DNA of 64,000 nt from Siphonodentalium dalli (GCA_032622095.1 CP136063.1:220427982-220491981); one strand, 5' to 3'. Positions 1 to 11,280 are shown, counted from the first letter of the stretch. The notes: generated by a model not told the origin, from the letters alone. Numbers and translations are program-made.

Positions 1-869
1 ATCACAACCCGATCACCTTGCAGCCAAATAAAAAAAAAGACTGTTTTTGGAATAGGCACATGTACACTGCAAGTAACATGATGGGCATGTATGGGTTATG
101 CCAGCTAGATAATTCAAAACATAGTTCATATAGATGTAGTTTATTAAAAGTAACTAAATAATTATACATGTTTGTTATAAAATATAATACATATTTATTC
201 CAAATATTCAATTACTTGAATTTACTTCATACCTGTATGGAAAACAAGATTTATTCTTCTCTATGTAATTTATTCTTGACTAACACTCAGCTAAGGATGT
301 ATTAAATATTTATATTCTTCTGTGAAGTATTATATTAAGCGGTGTACATGTAGTACATAGGTGTCCTGAACAAAACTTGTTTGGTATACAATCACATGTA
401 GAGAGTTTTGGCAAAATTCACAATAAGACTGGGTTAGAGCAGAAGTCATGTTATTGAGTTGTCCAGTTCACATGATCCAGATGACATCTCCAGATAATGT
501 ACATGTATGTTGAATCTTGACAGTGGATACTCGATGACGCTTAATGCTGAATCTGAAAGAAATACATTAATAAATTTGAAATGGAATTATGTGGATGAAC
601 AATTGTATGTAATACATTGCTTTGTGATCGTTGTGTTCCAGCTCAGTTACATGTAGGACTCTATTACATAGTGTCAATAGTGTGTACATACCGGGTAGGG
701 CAAAATTTATAAATGAGCCATGCTGAACACCACACTTTGTATTTTTAGAAAGAATAACACGATCTTTCCCTAAATAATATATGACCATGGAATTAGGGAT
801 GTTGTGCATGGATCCTGCATGGGGTGACCTTTTAAATAAATTCCTATACCAGGGGAAGCGGTCAGAATT
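1..869. other. AT-rich stretch without recognisable gene
   Basis: Both strands were read for protein similarity and nothing was recognised. The short open frames have no family motif and an AT-driven composition. No tandem repeat or terminal inverted repeat was seen. Confidence 0.5.
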
Positions 870-1736
870 AATATGTAAATTTAACCAATTATTGATACAG
901 TCAAATCAGTCATATTCCTAATTGTAGTTCGGTCTCCAGGATATTTATTTCTCACCGACACAGGGAGGAGGGGTGAGAACAAATATCTATGTCAGTATCA
1001 ATCAATTTATGGAAACTGTCAAATCGCTCAAGTTCATTAATGTGCTTCAGGCACCAGGATAAAATTTATATCTCCCTATAACAGTGGGGGGAATGTCAAA
1101 ACAAATATTTATGTCAATATCAACCAATTTATTGTTACCATCAAAGTGGTCATGTCATCTAAGGTTGCACGGTCACCAGGATAAAATTAAGTTGGGGGTG
1201 GGGGACAAATATCATTATCGACCAATTTATTGACCGTCAACTAATTGGCCAAGTCCATTAATGTGGTTCGGTCTGCAGTATAAAATTTACTTGTTACTAT
1301 CAACCAATTTATTGATACATCAAAGCGGTCATGTGACTTATGTCCAAATATTTATGTCATTATCAACCAATTTATTAATAGTCAAAGCAGGCATTCCAAC
1401 TAAGTTTGTTTGGTCACCCGGCCAGGATCAAATTTATTTTGGGGGTGGTCGAGTCAGAACAAATATTTATGGCATTATCAACCAATTTATTTGATACTGT
1501 TGATTAATTGGCCATGTCCATTGTGGTGCCATTAGCAACAATTTATTAACAACGGTACACAAATCGGTCAAATGACTCGTGTCTACTAAGGTTGTTCGGC
1601 CACCAGGATAATATTTATTTGGGGGGGGGGTGCCAGAACAAATATTTATGTCATTATCCAGCTGCATTATCAACCAATTTATTGATATCATCAAATAATT
1701 CGTTCTCGAGGATAACATTTACTGATCACCACGACA

Positions 1737-1847
1737 TAGTCCAAGTCTTCTCGTACTAAAACCAGCTAAGATATTCGGGATGGCTATATGCCATCATCTA
1801 GCCATCCCAATATCTTAGTTGGATTTAGTACGAGAAGACTTGGACTA
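1737..1847. mobile_element. 111-bp hairpin element, copy 1
   Basis: Two arms of about 50 bp are near-perfect reverse complements (TAGTCCAAGTCTTCTCGTAC opposite GTACGAGAAGACTTGGACTA). They meet at a short loop around CTATATGCCATCATC. TA occurs at both ends. The element sits inside the degenerate array and recurs at 2335-2444, with a half copy at 1966-2029. I infer a very short inverted-repeat transposon or foldback sequence that has been carried along with array units. Confidence 0.6.
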
Positions 1848-1965
1848 ACCACGACAGTGGGCGAGGGGTTGTCAGAACATATACATGTATTCAAGTCATT
1901 ATCAACCAATTTATTGATACGTCAAAGCAGTCATGCGATTCATGTCCGCTAAGATTGTTCGGTCA

Positions 1966-2029
1966 CTATATGCCATCATCTAGCCATCCCAATATCTTAG
2001 TTGGATTTAGTACGAGAAGACTTGGACTA
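1966..2029. mobile_element. Half copy of the 111-bp hairpin element
   Basis: Only the loop and right arm are present (CTATATGCCATCATCTAGCC through ACTTGGACTA). The left arm is replaced by array sequence ending TTCGGTCA. This fits unequal exchange or gene conversion between array units. Confidence 0.55.
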
Positions 2030-2334
2030 ACCACGACAGTGGGCGAGGGGTTGTCAGAACATATACATGTATTCAAGTCATTATCAACCAATTTATTGAT
2101 ACGTCAAAGCAGTCATGTGACTCATGTCCGCTAAGATTGTTCGGTCAACAGAAATAATTAATTGGGGGGGGGGGGGGGTCAGAATAGAATTTATTTGGGG
2201 GGGGGGCATGAAAGTGGTCACACCGACGAATGTTGTTCGGTCATCAGGATAACATTTATTTCTCACCTGTAATGGGGTGGGGGGTATTTATTACTCACAA
2301 CAATCAAGGATAAAATTTACTTCTCACCACGAAA

Positions 2335-2444
2335 TAGTCCAAGTCTTCTCGTACTAAAACCAGCTAAGATATTGGGATGGCTATATGCCATCGTCTAGCC
2401 ATCCCAATATCTTAGCTGGATTTAGTACAAGAATAATTGGACTA
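2335..2444. mobile_element. 110-bp hairpin element, copy 2
   Basis: Same arms and loop as the copy at 1737-1847. The right arm carries mutations (GTACAAGAATAATTGGACTA instead of GTACGAGAAGACTTGGACTA), so this copy is more diverged. Confidence 0.6.
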
Positions 2445-2660
2445 ACTACGACAGTGGGGGGGGGGGGGGGTTGTCAGAACATATACATGTATTCAAGTCA
2501 TTATCGACCAATTTATTGATACGTCAAAGCGGTCATGTGACTCATGTCCGCTAAGATTGTTCGGTCAACAGAAATAATTAATTTGGGGGGGGGGGGGGCG
2601 TCAGAATAAAATGTATTTGGGGGGGGGGGGGGGCATGAAAGTGATCACACTAAATTTCTG

Positions 2661-2680
2661 ATATACCGTATACGGTATAT
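2661..2680. repeat. 20-bp perfect palindrome
   Basis: ATATACCGTA is followed directly by its reverse complement TACGGTATAT, just left of the target-site duplication of the element at 2692. A similar ACCGTATATACGG motif appears near 11143. Function unknown. Confidence 0.5.
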
Positions 2681-2691
2681 GCCTAATTAAC

Positions 2692-3000
2692 GCCGAAGGG
2701 GTCACTCTCACAAAAAAGTGCTGAAGGGTACACAGGATTTGAAAATGTGCTGAAAGGTTTGAAATGTCGTTCTAAATGGCGTTTAGTTTTGAATCTGCCA
2801 TGATTTCTGTTAGATAATTATACGTTCCAATAAACATTAAAATGAACTGAAATAAAACTGCTACTTGGGCTCCAAACTTTCAGAAACACAGTTCAAGTAA
2901 CGATGTTAGTGGCGATCACAAACCCTGTGTACCCTTCAGCACATTTTCAAATCCTGTGTACCCTTCAGCACTTATTTTTGGTGAGAGTGACCCCTTCAGC
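2692..3000. mobile_element. 309-bp inverted-repeat element with 9-bp target duplication
   Basis: The left end GCCGAAGGGGTCACTCTCAC and the right end, read as reverse complement, GCTGAAGGGGTCACTCTCAC form inverted repeats. They continue for about 65 bp through GTGCTGAAGGGTACACAGG. CTAATTAAC flanks both sides exactly (2683-2691 and 3001-3009). A 9-bp duplication with long inverted repeats fits a Mutator-type non-autonomous element. There is no coding capacity. The GGGTACACAGG motif is repeated inside the right arm. Confidence 0.75.
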
Positions 3001-3009
3001 CTAATTAAC

Positions 3010-4459
3010 ATAAATGTATACATTTCTGCAATTAACATTACAAAAAAATAAACTATCCACTCTAACTTTAGAGCTCCAGTTGAAACATTTCAATCCAAAG
3101 AGGTGGCGCAAATTTCGATCTATAGTTGGAAATTTTGTAGGTCGAGATCAGTCAAAACTGGTACCCATCGGATGCAATATGAAATTCCGGACTAAAAGTA
3201 TCTCATTTCAAGGTCATATACCTATGTACACATATATTATATGTATTTGGTTCGTTTTCCACTCATAACAATTGTTCGTAATAAATACTTACCTATATAC
3301 ATACGTGCATGATGATATCTGCAAACTCCATTTAATCCACTTGAAAACAATTAAATTGAAAAATCACGATTTTTATCTGTGTTCGTCCGGGTCCAGGACG
3401 TTTCGTACCGTGGTCGTTTAACACTTAACGCCAGTTCGAAACATGCATGCTCGCGGTATAATCTAATTATCTTATATAAGAGGATTAAGAAAACACATGC
3501 TGTCACAGTTAATAACCACGGGACGTTAATTGTTGTCTGTAATTGCAATATTGTTTCCCTGTATATAGTGTCAGGGCTAATAATCACAAGACGTTGTTGT
3601 CATTGCAATTTTTTTTTATCTCAACTTCATATCATGTCATCTGCTTAGATTTCCCCGGTGATATTATTTTGATGAAGGTGGCTATGCCCCTTTGATGGTA
3701 GCGTGACAATGCCGCGCCTTTTGTATAAAAATTCATACAGGAAATTATAAGTGTCCCGGGTTTAGCCACCCCCCCAAATAACCTTCCAAAAAAAAAAACA
3801 GTGTGCCAAAACACATTTATAGGTTACACTGAAAAATCGAGACATCTATATACTGACCCATTCCAATGGACTCGAATCACCTACATGAAAATATAGCCAT
3901 ATATATACAATGTAATATTGGGACGCACATAATTCTCATTTTTGTTTGCGCCATATATGTATACCAGTACGTACTAAAAATATTTGCCCCTGTCCATTAT
4001 ATTTATACTCAAATATACTTAGACTATTAAATAACAGTAAAACAATCGTGCCTTCAATTACTAATAGGTCCTGGTATTCTATGAAAAAAAAGTTATTTGT
4101 TACTCAAGGGAAATTCCCATTGGATTATCTGGTGCACGCACATACAAAACATATTTTATTTGGAACAGTTGTGCATTTCCATAATAAAATATATATGTTC
4201 TCTCTGTATCACAAAATCAAGATGTGTTTTTTTCGAAATAATTGGGATGGGTCAGATGACACGGAATCGAGCAATATGACACACTAGCGAGCTTTACTAA
4301 AAACAGTTGACACATCTGAGCCAATAAGAGAAAAAAGAGCCGTGTTATCTGACACATTAACAAACATTGTGATAAAATATGCTAAGTGTGTCAGAATATT
4401 ATGTGCAAATAGGTCACATGACACACTCACGATGGTGGTGACACGGAATTTTTTTTCAG
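3010..4459. other. Intergenic stretch, no gene recognised
   Basis: Several short frames exist but none has a family motif. TGACACACT/TGACACGGAAT phrases recur between 4255 and 4455, hinting at a small degenerate repeat. A T-rich tract ending in CAG (about 4449-4459) lies immediately before the open frame at 4464 and resembles a splice acceptor. Confidence 0.4.
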
Positions 4460-4463
4460 TGTG

Positions 4464-4862
4464 ATGGCAGCTTCTACATGTATTCCCCTCGTCAGAGAGA
4501 ACTCGAACGATCTTGATACTCGGGATTCATCTGGACCACACGGGATCGATGCGTATGGATATGTGATTGATGTGCTACACGGTTCACAGACACTGGACAG
4601 TCTTCTGTCTCCTGGATATTCGAACTCGAAAGCTGATTCGAGTGACGTATTTGCATATGTTGATGTAGGTCTTCCAGTTATCTTTTGGACGTACTTTCAA
4701 GAAATCCACAGCGTGTCTAACATTGAATGGATATTTCAACGCAAAACTGACATCTTCTCTGCTTGTGAATTTGGACTTCTGTTCGGTGCCCCCGGAGGAT
4801 GTCGGGGATTAGATACGCCCTGTATATATCGGATGGCCAACTATGGTAACGACTGTGACTGA
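4464..4862 (+). CDS. Hypothetical open frame or candidate exon (132 aa)
   Basis: The frame starts at an ATG and runs 132 codons to a TGA. I do not recognise the protein. It has no obvious signal peptide, membrane segment or repeat. The C-terminal part holds four cysteines and the stretch GLLFGAPGGCRGLD. Its base composition is visibly less AT-rich than the flanks, unlike the chance frames nearby. A polypyrimidine tract plus CAG lies directly upstream, and a G|GTAAC donor-like site at 4845/4846 lies inside the frame, so it may be one exon (about 4460-4845) of a spliced gene rather than a complete CDS. A chance frame or an eroded transposon piece cannot be excluded. Confidence 0.3.
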   Translation: MAASTCIPLVRENSNDLDTRDSSGPHGIDAYGYVIDVLHGSQTLDSLLSPGYSNSKADSSDVFAYVDVGLPVIFWTYFQEIHSVSNIEWIFQRKTDIFSACEFGLLFGAPGGCRGLDTPCIYRMANYGNDCD

Positions 4863-6344
4863 GTGATCAACAGACAATGCCTTTGATTACGCACGCTCTA
4901 TTATATGCGCGTGAGTGAACTGTGAATGTGACTGCGTGTGCTTGTGTTATTGAAGTCAGATTGTGATTATGTAGCTGATAGTAAAGGTGATATATGCAGT
5001 ACTTCGTTTGTCCGACTTCTTCGATCTTCCCGATATTTATCCGTACTTCCCGACAAAAGGGTTAAATCGTGCATTTCGAGTTCGGGCCTTCACCTACAGC
5101 GAAAATCATTATTAATGCACAGGTATTAACAAACAAATAGTTTCAAATCTTTAATCTCAGAGATTTACATAATCAGACACATAAACGTGACAAAAGCACA
5201 TTTAACAGGAACAATAATTATATAATAGTATATGTATTAATATTAATTTATTAATTTAATTCTAGGCACATCCAAAACCATAATTTATGTCATGAAACCA
5301 TCTAATGTGAGAGAAAACATACATATATAGTTATAATAATGTCGTTTTAATGTGTCGATTGCGATATGTTCTAAATTAGTGCATGTACTACAATTAGTTG
5401 TATTATATCGTTCATGTCAGTGAATTATTTGGGAAGCACGAGAAAAAAGAATGAATAATAATAATATTAAAGACCAAGCCAGTATGTATGTATATACAAA
5501 CCATTTATTTATTTTGATAACCTCGCGTCATTCACACAGGAATTCTGTCATTGCGACATGCATAACATACATGTAAATGTTTACTTGGAACGATGGGTCA
5601 CACGAGCTACGGATACACGTTTGGATTAGATAAATAGATCGTATGGTCAAACATGACCATGTTTTAATCATGTTATTCGCCCTATAAGTCGTAGTTATTT
5701 ATTTTTTCGAATATTATTCTGCGAAGAACGGGATTTCCTCGTCAAGGAAATCCTGCGTAATTAGTGGGAATCAAGCGAACCATGTCCAAAATCCAATGTT
5801 ATAAACGTCCCTGTCACAACATCAAACTGTTCCCAGGTTTCGTACTGGGGGGATATGATCTCCAATATGTAGTCCCGGTAAAGTTCGAATTTCGGTCCAT
5901 TTCGACAATATCTGACAGTGTATCGACCTTGAGTTTGCTGATTATTTTAGTAACCACAATATAACTTTGGTGATTATAATCCGATTGCTCTGACAATTGG
6001 GATGTGGTTTACTCAAATTAAATAATGCCAATTTCGAACTAGGATCGGTCAATCATTTTTGGCAGAGTTATGCCCGTTCGACCTAAAATATACCATTTGA
6101 GTTGTATGTATGACAACTATTATTTGGTATGTGTTTGAGAAGACGCAGGTCAATAACTATAATGATGTTTTCAAACATGCATTAATCATTGTTCTTCCAT
6201 CTGTAATGATAACAATATTATTTTTATTCGAGCTACTAAACGAATTCCCTTTAGACATTTATCTGCAGTACGACATACCTGGAATGGAATCACAAGACGC
6301 ATAGCGAGCATACATACTATATATATATATACATGCATGTATTA
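4863..6344. other. AT-rich intergenic stretch
   Basis: No protein similarity was recognised on either strand. A small imperfect hairpin (GGATTTCCT ... AGGAAATCC) sits near 5730-5753. Confidence 0.4.
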
Positions 6345-6480
6345 ATGTCGATTTCAATTGGGGTACAATATGAGGAGCTTTTGTGCTGCGTGTTGGGCTT
6401 ATCACCATGGAAATTATATTAGGTAGAAGCTCTCCCTTCACTCGTGTTATAAAGTAACAAGAAAACCATAGTCAACAAAT
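6345..6480. repeat. Dispersed repeat, copy 1 (source sequence of the 40-bp satellite)
   Basis: The segment TCAATTGGGGTACAATATGA, a variant of GGAGCGCTATTGGGCTGCGTG, then TTGGGCTTATC, CATGGAAA and AGGTAGAAGCTCTCCCTT is shared with 12023-12190. Its first half is shared with 25436-25500, where a 40-bp piece has been amplified in tandem. Confidence 0.65.
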
Positions 6481-6940
6481 AAGTCGACATAATCGACAAA
6501 TACGGTATACATTGCTTCATTAACTGACGATGATATGATATCCCTTCATCTTACGAATGTTATAAAGTGGCCACGTACAGTATGACGTTGATGACATCGA
6601 TTGCTTGCTTAACTACATAATCAGCTATACGGCACAACTGTGGTTATCATTCAACGCCCTCTCACATGTCAGCGGAATGAGAACTATTCAACCTGACGAA
6701 AACCCCAAACTAATTGCAAGAGGCCTTGAAACCGCCAGGAAAAATTCTATCAAGTGGGTGCAAACTTGAAAGTCGACATTTCTTATGAAATATATGCATC
6801 AATTTACATGTATGACACGTCTCATATTGCAGCCACTGAGCACTTTCGTTTTCATTGTGTGAACGCCAAGATCAATATATCTATTAACTGTCATATTGGG
6901 TGCATTAACACACCTACACGTACCTCATCATGCCGTTGAT
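6481..6940. other. Intergenic stretch, nothing recognised
   Basis: No gene, tandem repeat or terminal inverted repeat was identified in this interval. Confidence 0.4.
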
Positions 6941-7375
6941 CATCATCTGACCATCATCACCAACATCATCATCAACATCAGCATCACCATCATCATCGCC
7001 ACCATCATTACCAACACCACCATCGTCATCATTACGCCATCATAATCATCATCATCGTCGTCATCATCATCACCATCACCACCACCATCCCGCCATCAAA
7101 ATCTTCATAATTGTAACCAGCACAATCACTATAATCGTCATCATGATCACCACCATCATCTTCGATGTCGACGCCATCACCATCACCATTATCATCGTCC
7201 TCATCACCGAACGTCATGATCGTCACCTTTTTCAACATCACCACCATCATCGTCGTCGTCATCAGCATCGTCTTCCACATTATCATCACCATCATCATTA
7301 TCGTCATTATATTCATCATCATCATTCAGCATCGTCGTCAGCATCAGCATCATCATCATAATCATTTTCATCACC
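6941..7375. repeat. Imperfect CAT/CAC trinucleotide-rich repeat
   Basis: About 430 bp consist almost entirely of CAT, CAC and CGT triplets and their phase variants, interrupted often enough to look old. The open frames through it encode runs of His, Ile, Thr, Asp or Met, as expected from the repeat, and are not genes. A reverse-complement counterpart (GAT-rich) lies at 18700-18905. Confidence 0.85.
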
Positions 7376-7689
7376 ATAGTGTATATCCAATTTAGTTAGT
7401 TCTTTATTCTCATTGTATTATGTCAACGAGATAATATGTGTTATATGATATATTCTTTATAAAAATCTTCATCGTTTTGGAGGAAATAAAGATATAATAA
7501 TAATTGAGTAAAGATTAAGAGCGACAAGACATTCCTGTAGATGAATCCTTGAGAGAACGATCGCGACGCTGGTAGAGCTTGGTAGACTCATTGTGTGAAT
7601 ATGCAACGGGCGATATGGTTAGCTATTGCATTGTAATTATGTCACCAAACTCCACCATAATAAATTGTCACAACTACTCTGCCATCGCT

Positions 7690-8057
7690 ACTGTGGCGCG
7701 TGTGTCCGCAGCCTATATCAATGACTCTGTGTTCTGCCTACATGTACTTGGATACTAAAATTATGAAAATATATAATTTGGGCAGGATTGTTTTCTACTC
7801 CGTTATGGACACCACCATGGAGTCATTCGCATCAATTTACAAGTGTGTAATTGTATCTCTTAAAATGACCAAATTCAATGTCCTTCCGGACAGTAACCGG
7901 TCTCAACATAGCACACAGTTAGTGCCGAAAAGCTATCTGTGGTGTAAAAATTCAAACAAATGTTGTGTCAGGCAAGAAATTTCCAACTGTTGAAAATTTT
8001 GACCAAACCCCCTGTCTCCACGTGGCGTCCCTGTGTATTCTCCTGATTCTGATTTAT
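7690..8057 (-). repeat. 3' flank of GPCR copy 1, shared with other copies
   Basis: This sequence is homologous to 15380-15800 (CTGTGTTCTGCCTACATGTA, then ACTTGGATACTAAAATTATG) and, over part of its length, to 26170-26482. It extends the duplicated unit past the receptor stop codon. Near 7985-8030 it includes the phrase TTGACCAAACCCCCTGTCTC and ACGTGGCGTCCCTG, which resembles one end of the dispersed element at 12654-13010. Confidence 0.7.
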
Positions 8058-9059
8058 CTATATAAATTCATTTCGAGTTGTTCCTGAACAGGATTTGATT
8101 CTAATTCGACATATAATCCTGATCGATTCTCTAAAAGTTTTAGAAAGTATAGTATATATTATTGAGTTAACACAACTGTTCACCATTACGGAAGTAATCG
8201 CAATTCCATTGAACAACACATGGTGCTTTATTCGCACCTCTGTTCGACGCAAAAAAGCCATCAGAAACATCGGGAATAAAAACACAAAGTAGCACAAAAC
8301 AACGACCGCACTCATAATGTTCATTTTTCGAGAAGCGAGACTTGGAACATTCGTGTGTTGTATGGTAGATTGTTGCTGTTTCCGCAGCTTGTACAGCTTT
8401 CCACAATGACATACTACCAGGAGGGTTAACGGCACAACGTAGTATCCCAGGAAGTATATGATAGTCAGTGATTTATCCATGATATTAGTTCGCGGCAAGA
8501 GAGCAACAACCGTCATAAAGATAATAGGTATTATCCAAGATCCAGCAATGAGAAGAAATGTATTTTTTTTCGTGACGTAAATCCTCGATCTGAATGGGTA
8601 GATTATAAGGAAATATCTCAATCCTGTGAAAATGACAATGTGCAATGCTGAAATAAACGCCAGACTGGAAGGAATGAATAATTTCATTACAGTATGAAAC
8701 ATTGTCCAGGAATGATCATCCCAGCATATATGGATATAATACACCAAGACATCCTCCAAGACACCGGTTTTGATAACGAAGAACACGACTACAAACATAA
8801 GATCTACTATTGCTAAGCTTGCTAAGATGATATACGTCGGGGTGTGTAACTTCTTTGTACGAGCTATTGTTAGTATCACCACACTATTACCGACCACACC
8901 CACTATCGCGGCGACAAGAAAAATCCAGAAGAAAACGCCATCTTGGTAAAGAATCGAATACCATGGATTTCTACATTCGCTTAACGACGAAATGTTCCAG
9001 GTGATGTTGTACTTGTTCAAATAATAATCTAACAACCACGAAGAAATATTCGAGGGCAT
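8058..9059 (-). CDS. Rhodopsin-like GPCR, tandem copy 1 (333 aa)
   Basis: Intronless class A seven-transmembrane receptor; ligand unknown. The N-terminus has three N-glycosylation sequons (N4, N18, N22). TM1 holds GNSVV (N58) and TM2 SLAIVD (D86). TM3 ends GLRYFLIIYPF, so the DRY acid is Leu147 next to Arg148. TM4 has W175 and TM5 P210. TM6 reads FVFLFP (P263) and lacks the CWxP tryptophan. TM7 reads NSCVNSIIY (298-302), so the NPxxY proline is Ser299. C112 sits at the top of TM3, but the second extracellular loop (about 186-197) has no cysteine to pair with it. The tail is 14 residues longer than in copies 2 and 3 because their stop is lost here. The start is the ATG of the MPSNISS motif shared by all copies. 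Plasma-membrane signalling is inferred from family; the broken motifs make coupling uncertain. Confidence 0.88.
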   Translation of the reverse strand: MPSNISSWLLDYYLNKYNITWNISSLSECRNPWYSILYQDGVFFWIFLVAAIVGVVGNSVVILTIARTKKLHTPTYIILASLAIVDLMFVVVFFVIKTGVLEDVLVYYIHICWDDHSWTMFHTVMKLFIPSSLAFISALHIVIFTGLRYFLIIYPFRSRIYVTKKNTFLLIAGSWIIPIIFMTVVALLPRTNIMDKSLTIIYFLGYYVVPLTLLVVCHCGKLYKLRKQQQSTIQHTNVPSLASRKMNIMSAVVVLCYFVFLFPMFLMAFLRRTEVRIKHHVLFNGIAITSVMVNSCVNSIIYTILSKTFRESIRIICRIRIKSCSGTTRNEFI

Positions 9060-9690
9060 TGCATCAGTTATCTAAATCAGCCAGCGAATTGGTCAAGTCA
9101 TAAAGTTCTAACACAGAAAAGCTCGAATGAGTTACCAAGTCACATGTCTCAATTCAGACGGAGCGCCATGCTGTATACCCAGCAGTTCATATACCGTCTT
9201 TGAAAAATGCTGACGAATGTGACCGTAGAGTGTGAATCTCCGTTAAATGGTCCGTAAAATAGGCGAATAATTCCGATCAGAATCTGCGGTAGAGTTCCAA
9301 TAAAACACCAGATGAATATTCCTGGCGTATATACAGCAGGTACTACGGTATTTGTCTGAAGTTTTATAACGAGAGGAACATTAGCTAAATGATATAAACT
9401 TTGGTAATGTTTGTATATATGACATCCATTGTCCAACTAACTCTTATCTGTACGTATCGCCATTTAGATTATTATTTTTGGAATATACTCAGGATAAATG
9501 CCATCTACAATCACATCCAGCCAACGTGCCATCTCTGAAGGTTACACTGGTGTAAATGTTTTCCATTGGCCTCAGTGCAAACGTTTTAGTGCATACTGTT
9601 TACAATATAATTCCCAGGTCAAACCTTTTATTTAAATATGAAACATTGACATTTGTGGAAACATTGTATGCAAAAAAATCATATCCGACC
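9060..9690 (-). promoter_or_regulatory. Conserved 5' flank of GPCR copy 1
   Basis: This block is homologous to the upstream sequence of copies 2, 3 and 4. Shared phrases include CAATTCAGACGGAGCGCCATG, GTGAATCTCCGTTAAA(T/C)GG, GGCGAATAATTCCGATCAGA, TGCGGTAGAGTTCCAATAAAA and CGCCATTTAGAT. The homology proves co-duplication. Whether it is promoter, 5' UTR or passive flank is not decidable here. No TATA box is conserved among copies. Confidence 0.5.
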
Positions 9691-9691
9691 A

Positions 9692-9711
9692 GGGGGGGGG
9701 GGGGGGGGGGG
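9692..9711. repeat. Poly-G tract (20 G)
   Basis: Uninterrupted run of G directly after the phrase ATCATATCCGACCA, where homology to the flank of GPCR copy 3 (27900-28022) ends. G-rich sequence continues near 9740-9760. Confidence 0.9.
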
Positions 9712-11129
9712 TCTGCAAAAAAAAAATCCGTATATAGGGTCGGGGTGGGTGGGTGGTCCAGAGGCCGAACAAATTGTGCTTGTAAATTTTTTCCAAAATG
9801 GGTTTTTTTCCAAACAATTTACAAGTACTGACCATGTAATGTTGTTTGTAAGCACGTTAGTACCATGCTTGTTGGTATAGGGCTATATAGGCAGCTAAAG
9901 TGACTCTTTAACGTCAGATTTGGCAACATTCTGGATTTCACAGGATCCCGGACCACTTCACAGTGGACCACCGTAATAGCGTTCAGGAAACTTATGATCA
10001 ACGGAAGAAATATTTAGTAACAAAATTAATATATTACCCAGTTGTATACCTAAATAAAAGTAATAAAACAGAAAAAACTGTATCACAAATTGGATACTAC
10101 ATGGTGAATACTCAATGATGACTAGATATCATTAACCTGATTGTTGCATAACATGAAATTGAAAAGGGTATCTCATAAATTTCTAATGTCTGAAATACTG
10201 TCTTGTTCTGGCATGTTATCAAATTCATTCCTTCTGGTTATTTCTCATATTGTATGATTGCAAGTAATGTTAATTTGCAACAATTATCCAAATAAAACTG
10301 AATTGGTTATGATGAATGACCGTTACTGTTTACTGCTCAGACAATCCCAACTGAAGGTGACGCTATTCTCATTGAATTTCCGAACTTTATCTTGGAGCAA
10401 ATTTGATTTTTGAGACAATGCAAATTTTTTGAGATTGGGTGCTGCTCAACAAGACTAAACTAAAATACTAATTGTATACTGTTATCACTTACAAATAGAT
10501 GAACTGAAATAATGTGATGCATTCAGATGCATTGAGAAATGACATTCAATTCTTCATTCTGGTCTATCACCATACCAAACCACATCAATATTCGACAACC
10601 GACACTTTACTTATATTGCAAAACCTTTGTACGGACTGAATTTCATAAAGTCGAACAGGGCCCATAACTCTGGTAGGCATTGATGGTCACAACCCGTGAT
10701 ATTATGCATATTCGTCCCCCATTTCTGGTCCGTCACCATGCCATAGGGCATCAAAATATGACAATCGACTCTTGAGTTATAATGCAAAATGTTTGTACGG
10801 ACGGATGGCTCGAGACGTCAACTATATACCCGCCGACTAATATCGGGCAGTATAATAACCATATATCTATGTGTATACCTAACCAAAAACAATCCCCCTT
10901 CCCACCCCACCCCGTTGGATAAGACTAAAGAGTTCTTTGGTCATGCACAAATAATTGTGGAACCCCTGACCTGTTTACCAATATTTACACTGGCCAGTGT
11001 TCTCTGTCAGACACAACACACTCGATATATTAAGGCTATAATGGGGTATAGGTCTAGGTCGAAGACGCCAGTTACAACTTTATGTCACTAGATTTTTATT
11101 TTAATGTTTGTTGTCACTTACAGTTTGGC
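9712..11129. other. Intergenic, with two related ~200-bp units at 10555-10805
   Basis: No gene was recognised. Between 10555 and 10805 two diverged direct copies share the phrases TCACCAT(A/G)CCA, ATCAA(T/A)AT, GACAA(C/T)CGAC and TTTGTACGGACGGA/TTTGTACGGACTGA, a pattern common in old invertebrate intergenic repeats. The segment at 11026-11090 (TCGAAGACGCCAGTTA ... TGTCACT) recurs at 13930-13985. Confidence 0.45.
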
Positions 11130-11135
11130 TAAAGT

Positions 11136-11159
11136 ACCGTATATACGGCACTTTAGCCA
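11136..11159. repeat. Short hairpin GGCTAAAGT / ACTTTAGCC
   Basis: Arms of 9-10 bp flank ACCGTATATACGG, itself palindromic, giving a 24-bp nearly perfect inverted repeat. Function unknown. Confidence 0.5.
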
Positions 11160-11280
11160 GTCCGTATAATATATGATCTTGAGCGCGTTACCAATTCTGA
11201 CATTGGTTTTCTTGTAGCATCCTTGTCTATCAAGTTTGAAGAATGTTGATGGGGTGTATACAGAGAATAATTGGATGGGG

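Larger units (their letters stand above)
870..2640. repeat. Degenerate tandem repeat (about 100-130 bp unit) with poly-G tracts
   Basis: The phrases ACCAATTTATTGATA, GTCAAAGCGGTCATG, TTCGGTCACCAGGATAAAATTTA and a G-rich stretch followed by CAGAACAAATATTTATGTCATTATC recur in the same order through the whole interval. Unit length varies and identity is low, so this is an old array. A younger 182-bp duplication is visible inside it (compare from 1921 and from 2103). Poly-G runs at 2164-2178, 2455-2470, 2584-2598 and 2619-2633 differ in length between units. Confidence 0.75.

Noticed and set aside
6941-7375. His-, Asp- and Met-rich frames on both strands
   Set aside because: Translation of a CAT/CAC trinucleotide repeat, not a gene.
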